NCBI RefSeq assembly: GCF_028640845.1 | Contig: NC_080544.1 | Span: forward strand, 58,542,711 to 58,606,710 | DNA: 64,000 nt | Direction of reading: 5' to 3' | Source of the DNA: Ahaetulla prasina | Taxonomy: Eukaryota > Chordata > Lepidosauria > Squamata > Colubridae | Shown here: in pieces, positions 25,501-36,185 of the stretch | Layout: each line of letters opens with the position of its first letter | How positions within the stretch are numbered: the stretch's first letter is position 1 | Notes under the pieces: model-generated | Database searches by the model: none | Told to the model about the DNA's origin: nothing | Seen by the model: only the letters and a program-made list of their open reading frames with translations | Position numbers and translations under genes: made by a program

Positions 25501-26061
25501 CATAGCTTTAGAATTATGGGTAAAATCAGAAAATACCCCTCGCTTGCCCACCTTAATAGCTTAGTATATTATTATGACTCTTCTTTCCCTTTGCAGGCAA
25601 CAGGCTGGGTCTTTGTGCTGCTAGTAACTCTGCTGGCTTTCCTTGCCCGAGCCATACGTCCCTGCTTTACTCAATCTGCCTTTTTGAAGAGCAAATATTG
25701 GTCCCACTACATTGACATTGAGCGGAAACTCTTTGAAGAAACATGTACAAAACATGCTAAGAGTTTTGCCAAGGTTTGCGTCCAGCAATTCTTTGAGAAC
25801 ATGAACAAAGACCCCTTCTTGGGCCACACACATATGCAGATTCCTGAGAAGGCACCATCAGACTCAGAGGAAGAAAAGGAACAACTGCTGGGCATCATAG
25901 ATCAAGGAACCATGAACAAGCTTCTGAAGAACTGGCACAACTGTAAGCCCCCTTTGTGTCTCAAGCAAGAGCTGATGCAAAATGGAACCAGTTGGACAAG
26001 AGAAATTGCACAGCCTTGTCCATCAAGGAAAGAGTATGCAGCCTACTACAGCAAAGTTTGA
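22537..26061 (+). CDS. CALHM1: Calcium homeostasis modulator protein 1 (CALHM1), two coding exons
   Basis: The exons are 22537-23085 and 25597-26061, joined in phase 0 across a 2.5-kb intron, giving 337 residues (human 346). The start chosen is the ATG of [17 protein letters not shown], which is nearly identical to human; the frame opens further upstream (22495), but those residues are not conserved. Features are FKCPCLP (loop-1 cysteines), [14 protein letters not shown] with the pore-region Asn, [11 protein letters not shown], the GNSS glycosylation sequon (Asn139), IPCDD, and then exon 2 with [23 protein letters not shown]-type CKPPLCLK and the conserved C-terminus YYSKV. CALHM1 is a voltage- and calcium-gated large-pore channel conducting calcium and ATP at the plasma membrane; it works with CALHM3 in taste signalling. 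One oddity is His120 (codon 22894-22896), where human has the pore-associated Asp121 in LLDGKC; here the motif reads LLHGEC. Confidence 0.96.
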
Positions 26062-26490
26062 GGATACACAGGCTGAGAACAAAGAACACAAAATCATTAC
26101 AGGGAACAGTTTCTGGATGCATCCTCTTTGTAGACTAGATTTTGCCATTTTTCCTCCCACCACTCAAGAGTTTATAGTTTATTTTATTGGATTTTTTTTT
26201 TACATTACTAAACAAGCTGTAGACTATTTTCTCACATTTATAGCAGCAGCAGGTTTTATTACATATGGTCCTAAAAATTCTTATTTATTTATTTATTTAC
26301 CGAAAGGCTACATGCTGAATTTATAGTGAGCACTAGAAAGTCGTATAATTGATATATTTTTACATTTTACCTGAAAAGGGCAACACAGTAAATAATACTA
26401 CGATTTAATACTGTCAGACATTTCTTAAAGCAAATATATATATAATTTTATATCTCATAAAAATATTCATGAGTAGGCATAAATTACGCA

Positions 26491-26496
26491 AATAAA
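26491..26496 (+). other. Candidate CALHM1 poly(A) signal AATAAA
   Basis: The first canonical AATAAA after the CALHM1 stop that is not inside an obvious simple repeat, 430 bp downstream. There is no direct evidence that it is used. Confidence 0.4.
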
Positions 26497-26769
26497 GAAA
26501 CATATTTCAAAGACACTAGAGGGCGTTATAAACCAGTAAGAAATGCCTTCAATACTAAGTAATCATCTCCAGACCAAAACCTACATTGTGTAACAGACAT
26601 TGTGAAATAATTTGTAGGGATTTCTTCATTTCAACATTATACTTAATTTTTTATGAAAAGTCAAATAATTGATGTGATATGCTTGTGATATCAATATGCT
26701 AAATTAATACTGTTAGAATATACCTTTCCTTTTCTCTATTTCCAATCCAATACTCTAAGTTATCTAAAC

Positions 26770-28215
26770 AATATTGTTGCAAAGTCGTGTCCAACCCATC
26801 GCAACCCTATGGACAACATTCCTCCAGGCTTTCCTGTCCTCTACCATCCTCTAGAATCCATTTAAGCTCACACCTACTGCTTCAGTGACTCCTTCCAGCC
26901 ACCTCGTTCTCTGTCGTCCCATTCTTCTTTTGCCCTCAATCTTTCCCAGCATTAGGCTCTTCTCCATTGAGTCCTTCCTTCTAATTAGGTGGCCAAAGTA
27001 TTTCAGTTTCATCTTCAGGATCTGGCCTTCTAAAGAGGGTTGATATCCTCTAGGATTGACTGGTTGGATCGTCTTGCAGTCCAAGGGATTCACAGGAGTC
27101 TTCTCCAGCACCCTAGTTCAAAGGCCTCAATTCTTTGGCACTCAGCCTTTCCTATGGTCCAACATTCACAGCCATACATTGCAACTGGGAAAACCATAGC
27201 CTTGACTATACACACTTTTGTGGGTAGAGAGATATCTCTACTTTTTAGATTGCTGTCTAGATTTGCCATAGCTTTCCTCCCCAGGAACAATATTTAATTG
27301 CTTTTAATTTCTTGGCTGTAGTCAGAACAGAACAGAACAGAACAGAACAGAACAGAATAGAATAGAATAGAATTTTATTGGCCAAGTGTAATTGGACACA
27401 CAAGGAATTTGTCTTGGTCCATATGCTCTCAGTGTACATAAAAGAAAAGATACCTTCATCAAGGTACAAGATTTACAACGCTGAATGATAGTCATAGAGT
27501 ACAAATTTAACACTTAATGATACAACACTTAATGATAGTCATAGGCTACAAATAAGCAATCATGAAACAATATCAGTATAAATCGTAAGGATACAAGCAA
27601 CAAAGTTACAGTCATAAGTAGAAGGAGATGGGTGATGTGAACGATGAAAAGATTAATAGTAGTGCAGATGTGGTAAATAGTTTGACAGTGTTGAGGGAAT
27701 TATTTGTTTAGCCGAGTGATGGCATTCATCTTCAGTGATCTTGGAGCCCAGGAAAATAAAATCTGTCACTACTTCCATTTCTTCCTCATCTTTTTGCCAG
27801 GAATTGAGAGAGCCGGATGCCATGATCTTAGTTTTCTTAATGTTGAGTTTCAAGCCAACTTTTGCACTCTCCTTCTTCACCCACATCAAGTGGCTCTTTA
27901 GTTCCTCTTCACTTTCTGCCATTAGAGTGGTATCATCTGCATATCTGAGGTTGTTGATATTTCTCCTGGCAATCTTAATTATAACTTTTGATTCATCTAG
28001 CCTGCCTTTCTCATGATGTGCTCTGCAAATAAGTTAAATAGGCAAGGCGATAGTATACAGCCTTGCCAAACTCCTTTCCCAATTTTGAAACAATCAGTGA
28101 TTCTGTGTCCAGGTCTCACTGTTGCTTCTTGATCTGCATCTTGATCTATAGGTTTCTCAAGAGACAAACAATATAATATTTTAATTAATACTGTACTAAT
28201 ACTAGTGTACATAAA
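26770..28215 (-). mobile_element. BovB (RTE clade) LINE, reversed, interrupted by a CR1/L3 insertion
   Basis: Minus-strand translation gives, in 5' to 3' element order, VWQGCILSPCLFNLFAEHIM (28075-28000, RT domain), ESEEELKSHLMWVKKESAKV and IKKTKIMASGS (27920-27800), FLGSKITED (to about 27725), then after an interruption LPTKVCIVKAMVFPVAMYGC, WTIGKAECQRIEAFELGCWR and LKMKLKYFGHLIRRKD with RTRWLEGVTEAVG (27290-26880). These are BovB RT thumb and C-terminal motifs. The YADD block is decayed and there are frameshifts, so the copy is inactive. Bases 27315-27715 are foreign. Confidence 0.88.
27323..27715 (-). mobile_element. CR1/L3-type LINE 3' end with (AGAAC)n(AGAAT)n tail, nested in BovB
   Basis: It starts with seven or so AGAAC/AGAAT units at 27325-27373, then ttttattggccaagtgtaat and about 100 bp nearly identical to 3553-3660, followed by about 230 bp more of the element. 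It splits the BovB sequence between its LPTKV and FLGSK parts, showing it inserted later. Confidence 0.8.
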
Positions 28216-29563
28216 CAATGTAATACATCAAAAAGGAAATAAATCACACAAAAGGAGGGAACCTTCAACAGGTATCCTTGGAAAGGGATAGAGCCATCTA
28301 AGCACCATCTAAGATTTTATAGGTTACATCAGCACCTTGAATTACACTCCCCAACATATAGTAAATGTGCAATGTTCCTAGCAGTTTGGTAATGTAACAA
28401 TAAAAAGCCTGCTATTTAAGCACAGAAGCCTCCTCATTATGGCAGCTAAGGCGTTCCAGGTGATCTTCAAAAGACCTACTTTTAATAAATGCGATAATGG
28501 GAAATTTGTTTTGAGAGAGATGTCAGTGATAAATAGTGGTTGAAGCTATAGTAGGCCCACAGGACTTTTTCCTGACTTTTGTTTAAATGTATTGTATATG
28601 CTCCTTTCTCCTAAAAAGCTACAGACTGTGATCTTCATAATAATATTTGTACAGGTTCAGCAGGTATTACAGGAATGCTCAAAGGCACAGGAAATGTTTC
28701 AATGAATTCAGGTCCATTCAACATTCAATGCACACTCAGCAAACAACAACATGCACCTTACCATAAGCTGATAATATGCAGGCAAGGAAACAAACACAGA
28801 TACTATGCTTTCCAACACAGTTCACTGCAATAAAAGATAAATCTATCTATCTATCCAAATTCTCATTGTCATAACTTTTAACTGGGCAAAATGTTGCATC
28901 ATTGGTCAACAATTTTTGAATCAAGGTACCTCAAACGGTCTAACTTACAGAATATGTACATTAGGCAAAATAAATTAAACTATGAGAATGTACTCCAAGT
29001 TTATTTATTTAATAGTTTATTTATTTAATAATACAAATTAAAGTATTAAAATGTATTCCAAGTGGTTTGCTTATTTAGTTAATACACAGAACCACTTTTT
29101 TCTTAGTAAGTAATATCCTCAAAAGAGAAGTTTTGCTGATGTCAATTAATCATTAAGTACCCAACCACACTTTAAAAGCATTGGAAGAAAAAATACAAAA
29201 CCTGGCATAAACAAACATTCTTATTACATTCTATACAGTATTAAGAATATTATTGTTGTACATTTAGAACTTTTGCTTACTAATCAGATCATAATACTAA
29301 AGTATCTTATTAAAGTTTGTTAATGGTTTGTTGTTATTATTAATATTTTCTACCAAGTGAAAATAATTCTGCATCTTCTGGCTGTACCTTTTTTCCTAAG
29401 CAAGAGGAACCAAATTTTCTATATAACGAAATGTACATTTCAAAAAATGCAATTATATCTGTCATCCATAAAGAAAATGTTGATTATTTGGATGATGATG
29501 AAGAAGGTGATGATGTTATCCATTCAGACATGTTTGAGTCCTGGCGATTCTATGGCCCAAGTT
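28216..29563. other. Intergenic DNA, no gene seen
   Basis: AT-rich unique-looking sequence between the BovB and L1 copies, with short TTTA runs near 29000-29035. No coding or RNA feature supported. Confidence 0.5.
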
Positions 29564-31126
29564 AGAAATTAATCTTCACCTAGGAAGAATGGCAGATTGG
29601 AATTAATAAATTTATATGGGAAGGTAAAAAAGCGAGAGTTAAAATGAAAATAATTCAAGACATACGGGAAAGGGGAGGTTTAAAAATGCCCAATTTTAAA
29701 TTATATTATGAAGCAGCTGCTCTTTCGGTAATAAGTGATTGGTTTAACCTAACGGAGGAAAGAATTTTGAATATAGAAGGTTATGATTTACTATATGGAT
29801 GGCATGCATATTTATTGTATGATAAAAAACTGGATAGAGCCTTTAAAAATCATGTGTTAAGAATTGCTCTCTGCGTGTCTGGAAGAAATACTATTACAAG
29901 TTGAATTATAAAATTCCTATTTGGGCAAAGCCCAGGCATGCAATAGAGAATATAAATATAGAACAGAAACAGGAAATGATTACTTATAAAGAACTTTTAT
30001 ATTTTGAGAGAGGTAATTTACAATTAAAATCCTTGCAACAATTAAAAGAAGAAGGGAGAAACTATACTTGGTTCCAATATGGGCAATTACGAGCTAGGTG
30101 GAAAGAAGACCAGAAAATTGGTATCATGCAGAATGAAGAAAACTTGGTAAAACAAATTATAAATCAAACTCAGGCGCATATAAAGAGATTGTATAATGTG
30201 TTGATAGAAATAGACTCTGAAAGGGATTTAATAAAGGATTGTATGATAAAATGGGCACAAAATATTCAAGAACCAATATTTTTGGAAACTTGGGAAAAAA
30301 TTTGGGTTAGAAATGTTAAATTTACGCAAGCACAGAACTTGAGGGAAAATTTTTATAAAATGTTTTATAGGCGGCACTTAGACCCTAAGAAATTATCATG
30401 TATGTATCCAGATATGCAAGAGAAATGTGGGAGATGTAATTGTGATGATGCTACATATTTTCATATTTGGTGGGCTTGTAAGAAGATTAAGGCTTTTTGG
30501 ATAAGGATCTGGTGGATTATACAAAGTGTTTTGAAAAAGAAGATAAAGTTTCTACCGCAATTTTTTTTATTGGGAATTATTACGGACTGTACAGTAATTG
30601 AGACTAAGTTGATTTTAAATTTAATAACAGCGGCAAGACTACTGATAGGACAATACTGGAAGAAAGAAGAGTTACCTACAATAGAAGAATGGATATTGAA
30701 AGTTGCTAATTTGGCTGAGATGGCTAAAATCTCAGTCTTTTTGAAAGACTCTTTCTTACACAAGAAAAGTATCTAACTGAATGGAAAAAATGGATTGAAT
30801 ATACGCAAAATAGATATCAGATTAAGAGATATCAGATTGCTTTTGAATGATTAGGATGTATTTATCTTTGATTTGTATGGGGGAAGTTAGGATTTGAGAA
30901 GAAGGGGAGGATTATAATTTGTGTTAGGGAAAATTTAGCGAATGATTGTTTTTTCTTTTGAACTATACCTTGTGTTTGTTCTGGGAAGTCGGGGGAAGTG
31001 GGGATGGAGGAGGGTGGTTTTGGAGGGAGAGGGGAGGGGATGGAGGGGGGGAGGGGGGAAAAGGGGGGATGAAAATTTTTGTAAAAACTTTTTCAATAAA
31101 AAAAAAAAAGAAATTAATCTTCACCT
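29564..31126 (+). mobile_element. 5'-truncated L1 LINE (ORF2 3' end, 3' UTR, poly(A)) with 18-bp target-site duplication
   Basis: The L1 body runs 29582-31108 and is flanked by agaaattaatcttcacct at 29564-29581 and again at 31109-31126. Coding motifs are FIWEGKKARVKM, DIRERGGLKMPNFKLYYEAA, NYKIPIWAKPRHAIENINIE, the C-terminal zinc-knuckle-like CGRCNCDDATYFHIWWAC and QYWKKEELPTIEEWI. All belong to the C-terminal part of L1 ORF2. One frameshift near 29890 separates the two open parts. A G-rich 3' UTR tract (30991-31070) precedes AATAAA and a 12-A tail. The perfect target-site duplication means a classical target-primed insertion. Bases from about 29745 onward were later duplicated in tandem. 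Confidence 0.92.
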
Positions 31127-31189
31127 TCATTATGATTGCCATGCCAGCTTTGTAATTATGTAAGAGAGAGAAAAAAACACTGAAGGAAA

Positions 31190-31529
31190 TTTTACCGCAC
31201 TGGAAAAAGTGAGTTTTGACCGTTTTTGACACTTACCGACCATTGTGGCATCCCCATGGTCACATGATCAACATTCAAACACTTGGCAACTGACTCATAT
31301 TTATGACGATTGCAGTGTCCTGGGGTCATGTGATCACCTTTTGTGACCTTCTGATAAGCAAAGTCAATGGAGAAGCCAGATTCTCTTAACAACTGTGTTT
31401 CTAACTTAACTGCAGTGATTAACAAGGATGGCAAGAAAAGTCACAAAGTGGGGAAAACTCACTTAACAACTGTCTCACTTAGCAACAGAAATGTTGGGTC
31501 AATTGTGGTCAAAAGTTAAGGACTACCTG
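31190..31529. mobile_element. Tigger-like MITE remnant (copy in duplication unit 1)
   Basis: The sequence from ctggaaaaagtgagttttga to gttaaggactacctg is the same family as the complete copies at 45944-46313 and 58658-59048, but lacks one terminus. The intact family has termini like caggtagtcctcaactta and its complement, and copies are bordered by TA. I assign it to TcMar-Tigger-type MITEs from this terminal form. Confidence 0.7.
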
Positions 31530-31545
31530 TGGTATCCTTCAGTTT

Positions 31546-32920
31546 AACCTAACGGAGGAAAGAATTTTGAATATAGAAGGTTATGATTTACTATATGGAT
31601 GGCATGCATATTTATTGTATGATAAAAAACTGGATAGAGCCTTTAAAAATCATGTGTTAAGAATTGCTCTCTGCGTGTCTGGAAGAAATACTATTACAAG
31701 TTGAATTATAAAATTCCTATTTGGGCAAAGCCCAGGCATGCAATAGAGAATATAAATATAGAACAGAAACAGGAAATGATTACTTATAAAGAACTTTTAT
31801 ATTTTGAGAGAGGTAATTTACAATTAAAATCCTTGCAACAATTAAAAGAAGAAGGGAGAAACTATACTTGGTTCCAATATGGGCAATTACGAGCTGGGTG
31901 GAAAGAAGACCAGAAAATTGGTATCATGCAGAATGAAGAAAACTTGGTAAAACAAATTATAAATCAAACTCAGGTGCATATAAAGAGATTATACAATGTG
32001 TTGATAGAAATAGACTCTGAAAGGGATTTAATAAAGGATTGTATGATAAAATGGGCACAAAATATTTAAGAACCAATATTTTTGGAAACTTGGGAAAAAA
32101 TTTGAGTTAGAAATGTTAAATTTACGCAAGCACAGAACTTGAGGGAAAATTTTTATAAAATGTTTTATAGGTGGCACTTAGACCCTAAGAAATTATCATG
32201 TATGTATCCAAATATGCAAGCGAAATGTTGGAGATGTAATTGTGATGATGCTACATATTTTCATATTTGGTGGACTTGTAAGAAGATTAAGGCTTTTTGG
32301 ATAAGGATCTGGTGGATTATACAAAATGTTTTGAAAAAGAAGATAAGGTTCCTACCACAATTTTTCTTATTGGGAATTATTACGTACTGTACAGTAATTG
32401 AGACTAAGTTGATTTTAAATTTAATAACAGCGGCAAGACTACTGATAGGACAATACTGGAAGAAAAAAGAGTTACCTACAATAGTAGAATGGATATTGAA
32501 AGTTGCTAATTTGGCTGAGATGGCTAAAATCTCAGCCTTTTTGAAAGACACTACACAAGAAAAATATCTAACTGAATGGAAAAAATGGATTGAATATACA
32601 CAAAATAGATATCAGATTAAGAGATTTCAGATTGCTTTTGAATGATTAGGACGTATTTATCTTTGATTTGTATGGGGGAAGTTAGGATTTGAAAAGAAGG
32701 GGAGGATTATAATTTGTGTTAGGGAAAATTTAGCGAATGATTGTTTTTTCTTTTGAACTATACCTTGTGTTTGTTCTGGGAAGTCGGGGGAAGTGGGGAT
32801 GGAGGAGGGTGGTTTTGGAGGGAGAGGGGAGGGGATGGAGGGGGGGAGGGGGGAAAAGGGGGGATGAAAATTTTTGTAAAAACTTTTTCAATAAAAAAAA
32901 AAAGAAATTAATCTTCACCT
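31546..32920 (+). mobile_element. Second (duplicated) copy of the L1 3' part
   Basis: The same L1 C-terminal ORF2 sequence as at 29745-31108, starting at FNLTEERILNIEGYDLLYGW without an own 5' end or left target site. It carries two nonsense changes absent from copy 1: caa to taa at 32067-32069 and tgg to tga at 32104-32106. The poly(A) tail has 11 instead of 12 A, followed by the third copy of agaaattaatcttcacct at 32903-32920. Confidence 0.9.
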
Positions 32921-32983
32921 TCATTATGATTGCCATGCCAGCTTTGTAATTATGTAAGAGAGAGAAAAAAACACTGAAGGAAA

Positions 32984-33323
32984 TTTTACCGCACTGGAAA
33001 AAGTGAGTTTTGACCGTTTTTGACACTTACCGACCATTGTGGCATCCCCATGGTCACATGATCAACATTCAAACACTTGGCAACTGACTCATATTTATGA
33101 CGATTGCAGTGTCCTGGGGTCATGTGATCACCTTTTGTGACCTTCTGATAAGCAAAGTCAATGGAGAAGCCAGATTCTCTTAACAACTGTGTTTCTAACT
33201 TAACTGCAGTGATTAACAAGGATGGCAAGAAAAGTCACAAAGTGGGGAAAACTCACTTAACAACTGTCTCACTTAGCAACAGAAATGTTGGGTCAATTGT
33301 GGTCAAAAGTTAAGGACTACCTG
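32984..33323. mobile_element. Tigger-like MITE remnant (copy in duplication unit 2)
   Basis: Identical by eye to the copy at 31190-31529; present because of the tandem duplication. Confidence 0.7.
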
Positions 33324-33781
33324 TGGTATCCTTCAGTTTAACTTAAATATAACTGAAAAATCCAGTATATAACCCCTAGGGTTCATATTTTTTTAAGAGT
33401 GCTATCTTTTAGCTTCCTTTCATTGCTATTGTACTTCCCATCCTGATAGATGGAAATTACACAGAGGTGCGTATCCATTGTGTTCCTAATGAACCCATGA
33501 ATTACTGTACATTATAACAAGTTTTGCAAGGGGATTGAATCAACATGAGAATGTAATAACTTATTGCCCGGCCATTTAATTTTGCTTATCACTTTAGTAA
33601 ATGCTAAATGTTTTTAGTAAATGCTAAGGTTTTGAATATGCAAAAGCTTATCATAACCGTTCTCTATTTGCAAGTGAAGGTAATCACCCATCTCCCAAAA
33701 GAGAAGAACACCAGCAGGTTTTTTTTAGACCTTTAAAAATAAAATCTGGCTATAATGAATCGTCCTTCACTTTACAGAATG

Positions 33782-33782
<1 letters not shown>

Positions 33783-33819
<37 letters not shown>

Positions 33820-33826
33820 ACACACA
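33783..33826. repeat. (CA)n microsatellite
   Basis: About 20 CA units with one TA interruption. Confidence 0.95.
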
Positions 33827-36140
33827 TTTTACAAACATATATATATTACCAAACAGGGGTAATACTCGCGTTCTGGTATCTATTTCATCTATTCATGAAT
33901 TGTTTTATGGGTTAGCATCTGAACTCCAACATTGGCTGGCAAAACTTCCTGCCTCCCTTTCTAAAATAGTTTTAAATTCTAAAACAAGAAAATGGAAAGC
34001 TATATCTTCATCATACAAATGCATGTTAAAATTATTTTATTTCAACAAAATAAAGATAATAAGCATAGTAAATAAGATAAGTAAAGCAAAGCATTAATCA
34101 CAAGCCTAACTTATTCTTCCAAGAACATCTATCAACCATATATTAGGAATATCAATGGGCTGCAAAATTAGCTCAAATACAAAAAACCTCTATTTTCACC
34201 TCTTTCCTTTCCTTCTATTTCTCTGTGTATACAACTGCAATTTCTTCTCATTCTCTCTAGCAACTTTCTAATAGCAAGACTAATCTTGATATTAAACATA
34301 CTCCTGGCTCTTTAATTAATTGCTGACACAAATATCATAGCAGATGTTAGCTATCTGTCATGTTATAGCCACATAAACATGGCAGCCACTGTCTAAGGGT
34401 TGTTATCTCTTGCTCTCTCTTTTTCTTTTTGTGATGACAGTTAATGTAATACTTTATTTTTATCTGGGACTTTATTTTTAAGTTGTTATCTGTTACTCCA
34501 GCTGTCTGCAATCATACTGAAACCAGGAATCTCTTCCTGTATAAATAAAAAACCCTGTAATGGCAAAGCTGTGATGATGATAAATAGAAGTTAAATGCAA
34601 TTATTGGACAATATATTGCATCAGTCTCTCATCTGTTTTTATGATTATAAATGGACAATTGATATTTATGATTACATATGGCGAAATGGTCAAAACAGAG
34701 TCAGTTCAGAACATTTTGCTGCCTGAGTTAAAATAGCAAATAGCACCTACAGATTCTTGCATAATACAATCCATCATTTAACTGCATTATACCCAAAATG
34801 GTCTGCACTAAAGCAGACAACTCTAGAAGTGCTTCTTTCTTTCCTTGACAATAACAGTATTGATAAATGAAGTACTTAACAATCTGCTAACATTTTATGC
34901 AAGGTTGTTAATCTAAATTAGCCAAAATGAGTTCTGACATCATGTTAGCACTTCAACTGGTTGGAAGAAAATTATCCATACAAAAAAATCCCTTTGAGTT
35001 AAATAGCATTTTTTGATAAAAAGATTAGAGGAACATTATCAATAAAAGTAGCTTGGAGATGGGAAGATGATGTAAAAAAAAAAAAAAAAAGCCAGGAGGG
35101 CAAACAAATGGAAAGCAATTGCTGTGATGGACAAGGGCTAGTGACCAGAGAGGAGATGGTGTCTTCCAAGATTCTCAAAACATGTCTCTGGTCACACCCA
35201 GGGCAGATCACCCACAACTTCAACTGCAAAATAAAGCTTTACAGATTTTGCACATCTTAATAACGTTGGCTTCAGGGGAAAATATTCTGTACCGTACTGT
35301 AATGTAATGATGATTTATCACTATCTTACTTATTGAGTAGGGTTGAATTAAAGACAAAACTGTGAAGACAAGACGTGTCATTGTCGGAGGTGAGTCTAAT
35401 GCAGTCAACTATAAACAGGGACAGAGTCTAACGATCTCTTTATTTGTATGCAGTTTCTCCTATAACAATCTGCTATAAGGTTCTGTAGAAGAAATGTTCA
35501 CAACTTCTTCAGTCTGAAGGCTGCATTTTGTTTTAATTAGCCTGCCAGAGAGAGGAGTTGTGCCTCAAAAAGTGGCACAATGTAGTAGATTCCGAGTGAC
35601 CAAATGCCACAACGAATTGATTGAGAACATAATTGGTTCCCATGGGAGTAGCTAAACAATGTTGTTTACACAGACAGACAGACCCAGAGAGGGAGGGAGG
35701 GAGAGGGGGGGCACTTCAAAATCCATTCTTGATCAAACATTATTTAGAAAACCAGAGGATATTCAATTTCTTAACTGAGTAGCCCGAGGCAGCTGAAGGA
35801 CGGAATTCCTTCCTTCTGCTTATGAGTCATCCTAGTTTCCTGGTGGAGTGTTTCATTTTTTCCAATAATTTTCCTACTTTTCTCCTCAAAAAGCAACAAA
35901 ATGAAGCAAGCCTCTTTTTTCCTCTCCTTCTCTGCATGCATAATCTCCACCCTGAGTGAAATCTTTCTCCTCCCCTCTCAAATGAAAAAAGGCCTTTTCT
36001 GAGCAAAAGGAAACTGCTAGAAATCAACACACCCGCTCTTTTTAACCCGTCTTCTGACAGCAGCAATTTTTGCCTCTGATCCCAATGCCCAGCTCAAGTG
36101 CCAGACAGACGGATAAACCTGGAATAAATTCAGAATCCAC

Positions 36141-36185
36141 ATGGTCACTAGAGAAGCCCCGGACATTGCTTTAGCCATTCCCGAA
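36141..36185 (+). other. Speculative 5' exon end with upstream ORF
   Basis: An ATG in good context (ccacatgg) opens a 15-codon frame that ends exactly at a strong donor, ccgaa/gtaagtgat. Splicing to the acceptor at 43466 would put TAA as the next codon, giving a complete short upstream ORF before CALHM2. The surrounding 35.8-36.2 kb is slightly richer in GC. This is a guess from splice signals; nothing else links it to CALHM2. Confidence 0.2.

Larger units (their letters stand above)
29745..33341. repeat. Direct tandem duplication, unit about 1.8 kb (two copies)
   Basis: Copy 1 is about 29745-31545 and copy 2 about 31546-33341. Matching positions are offset by exactly 1800 bp through most of the unit and by 1794 at the end, owing to a 5-bp and a 1-bp deletion. 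Each copy contains the L1 3' part, its 3' target-site copy and a following MITE remnant. The heptamer gtttaac is present at the left breakpoint, at the junction and at the right end. The unit therefore arose after both the L1 and the MITE were in place. Confidence 0.95.

Noticed and set aside
30963..31232. Pro-rich minus-strand open frame
   Set aside because: It is the complement of the G-rich L1 3' UTR and appears twice only because of the tandem duplication.
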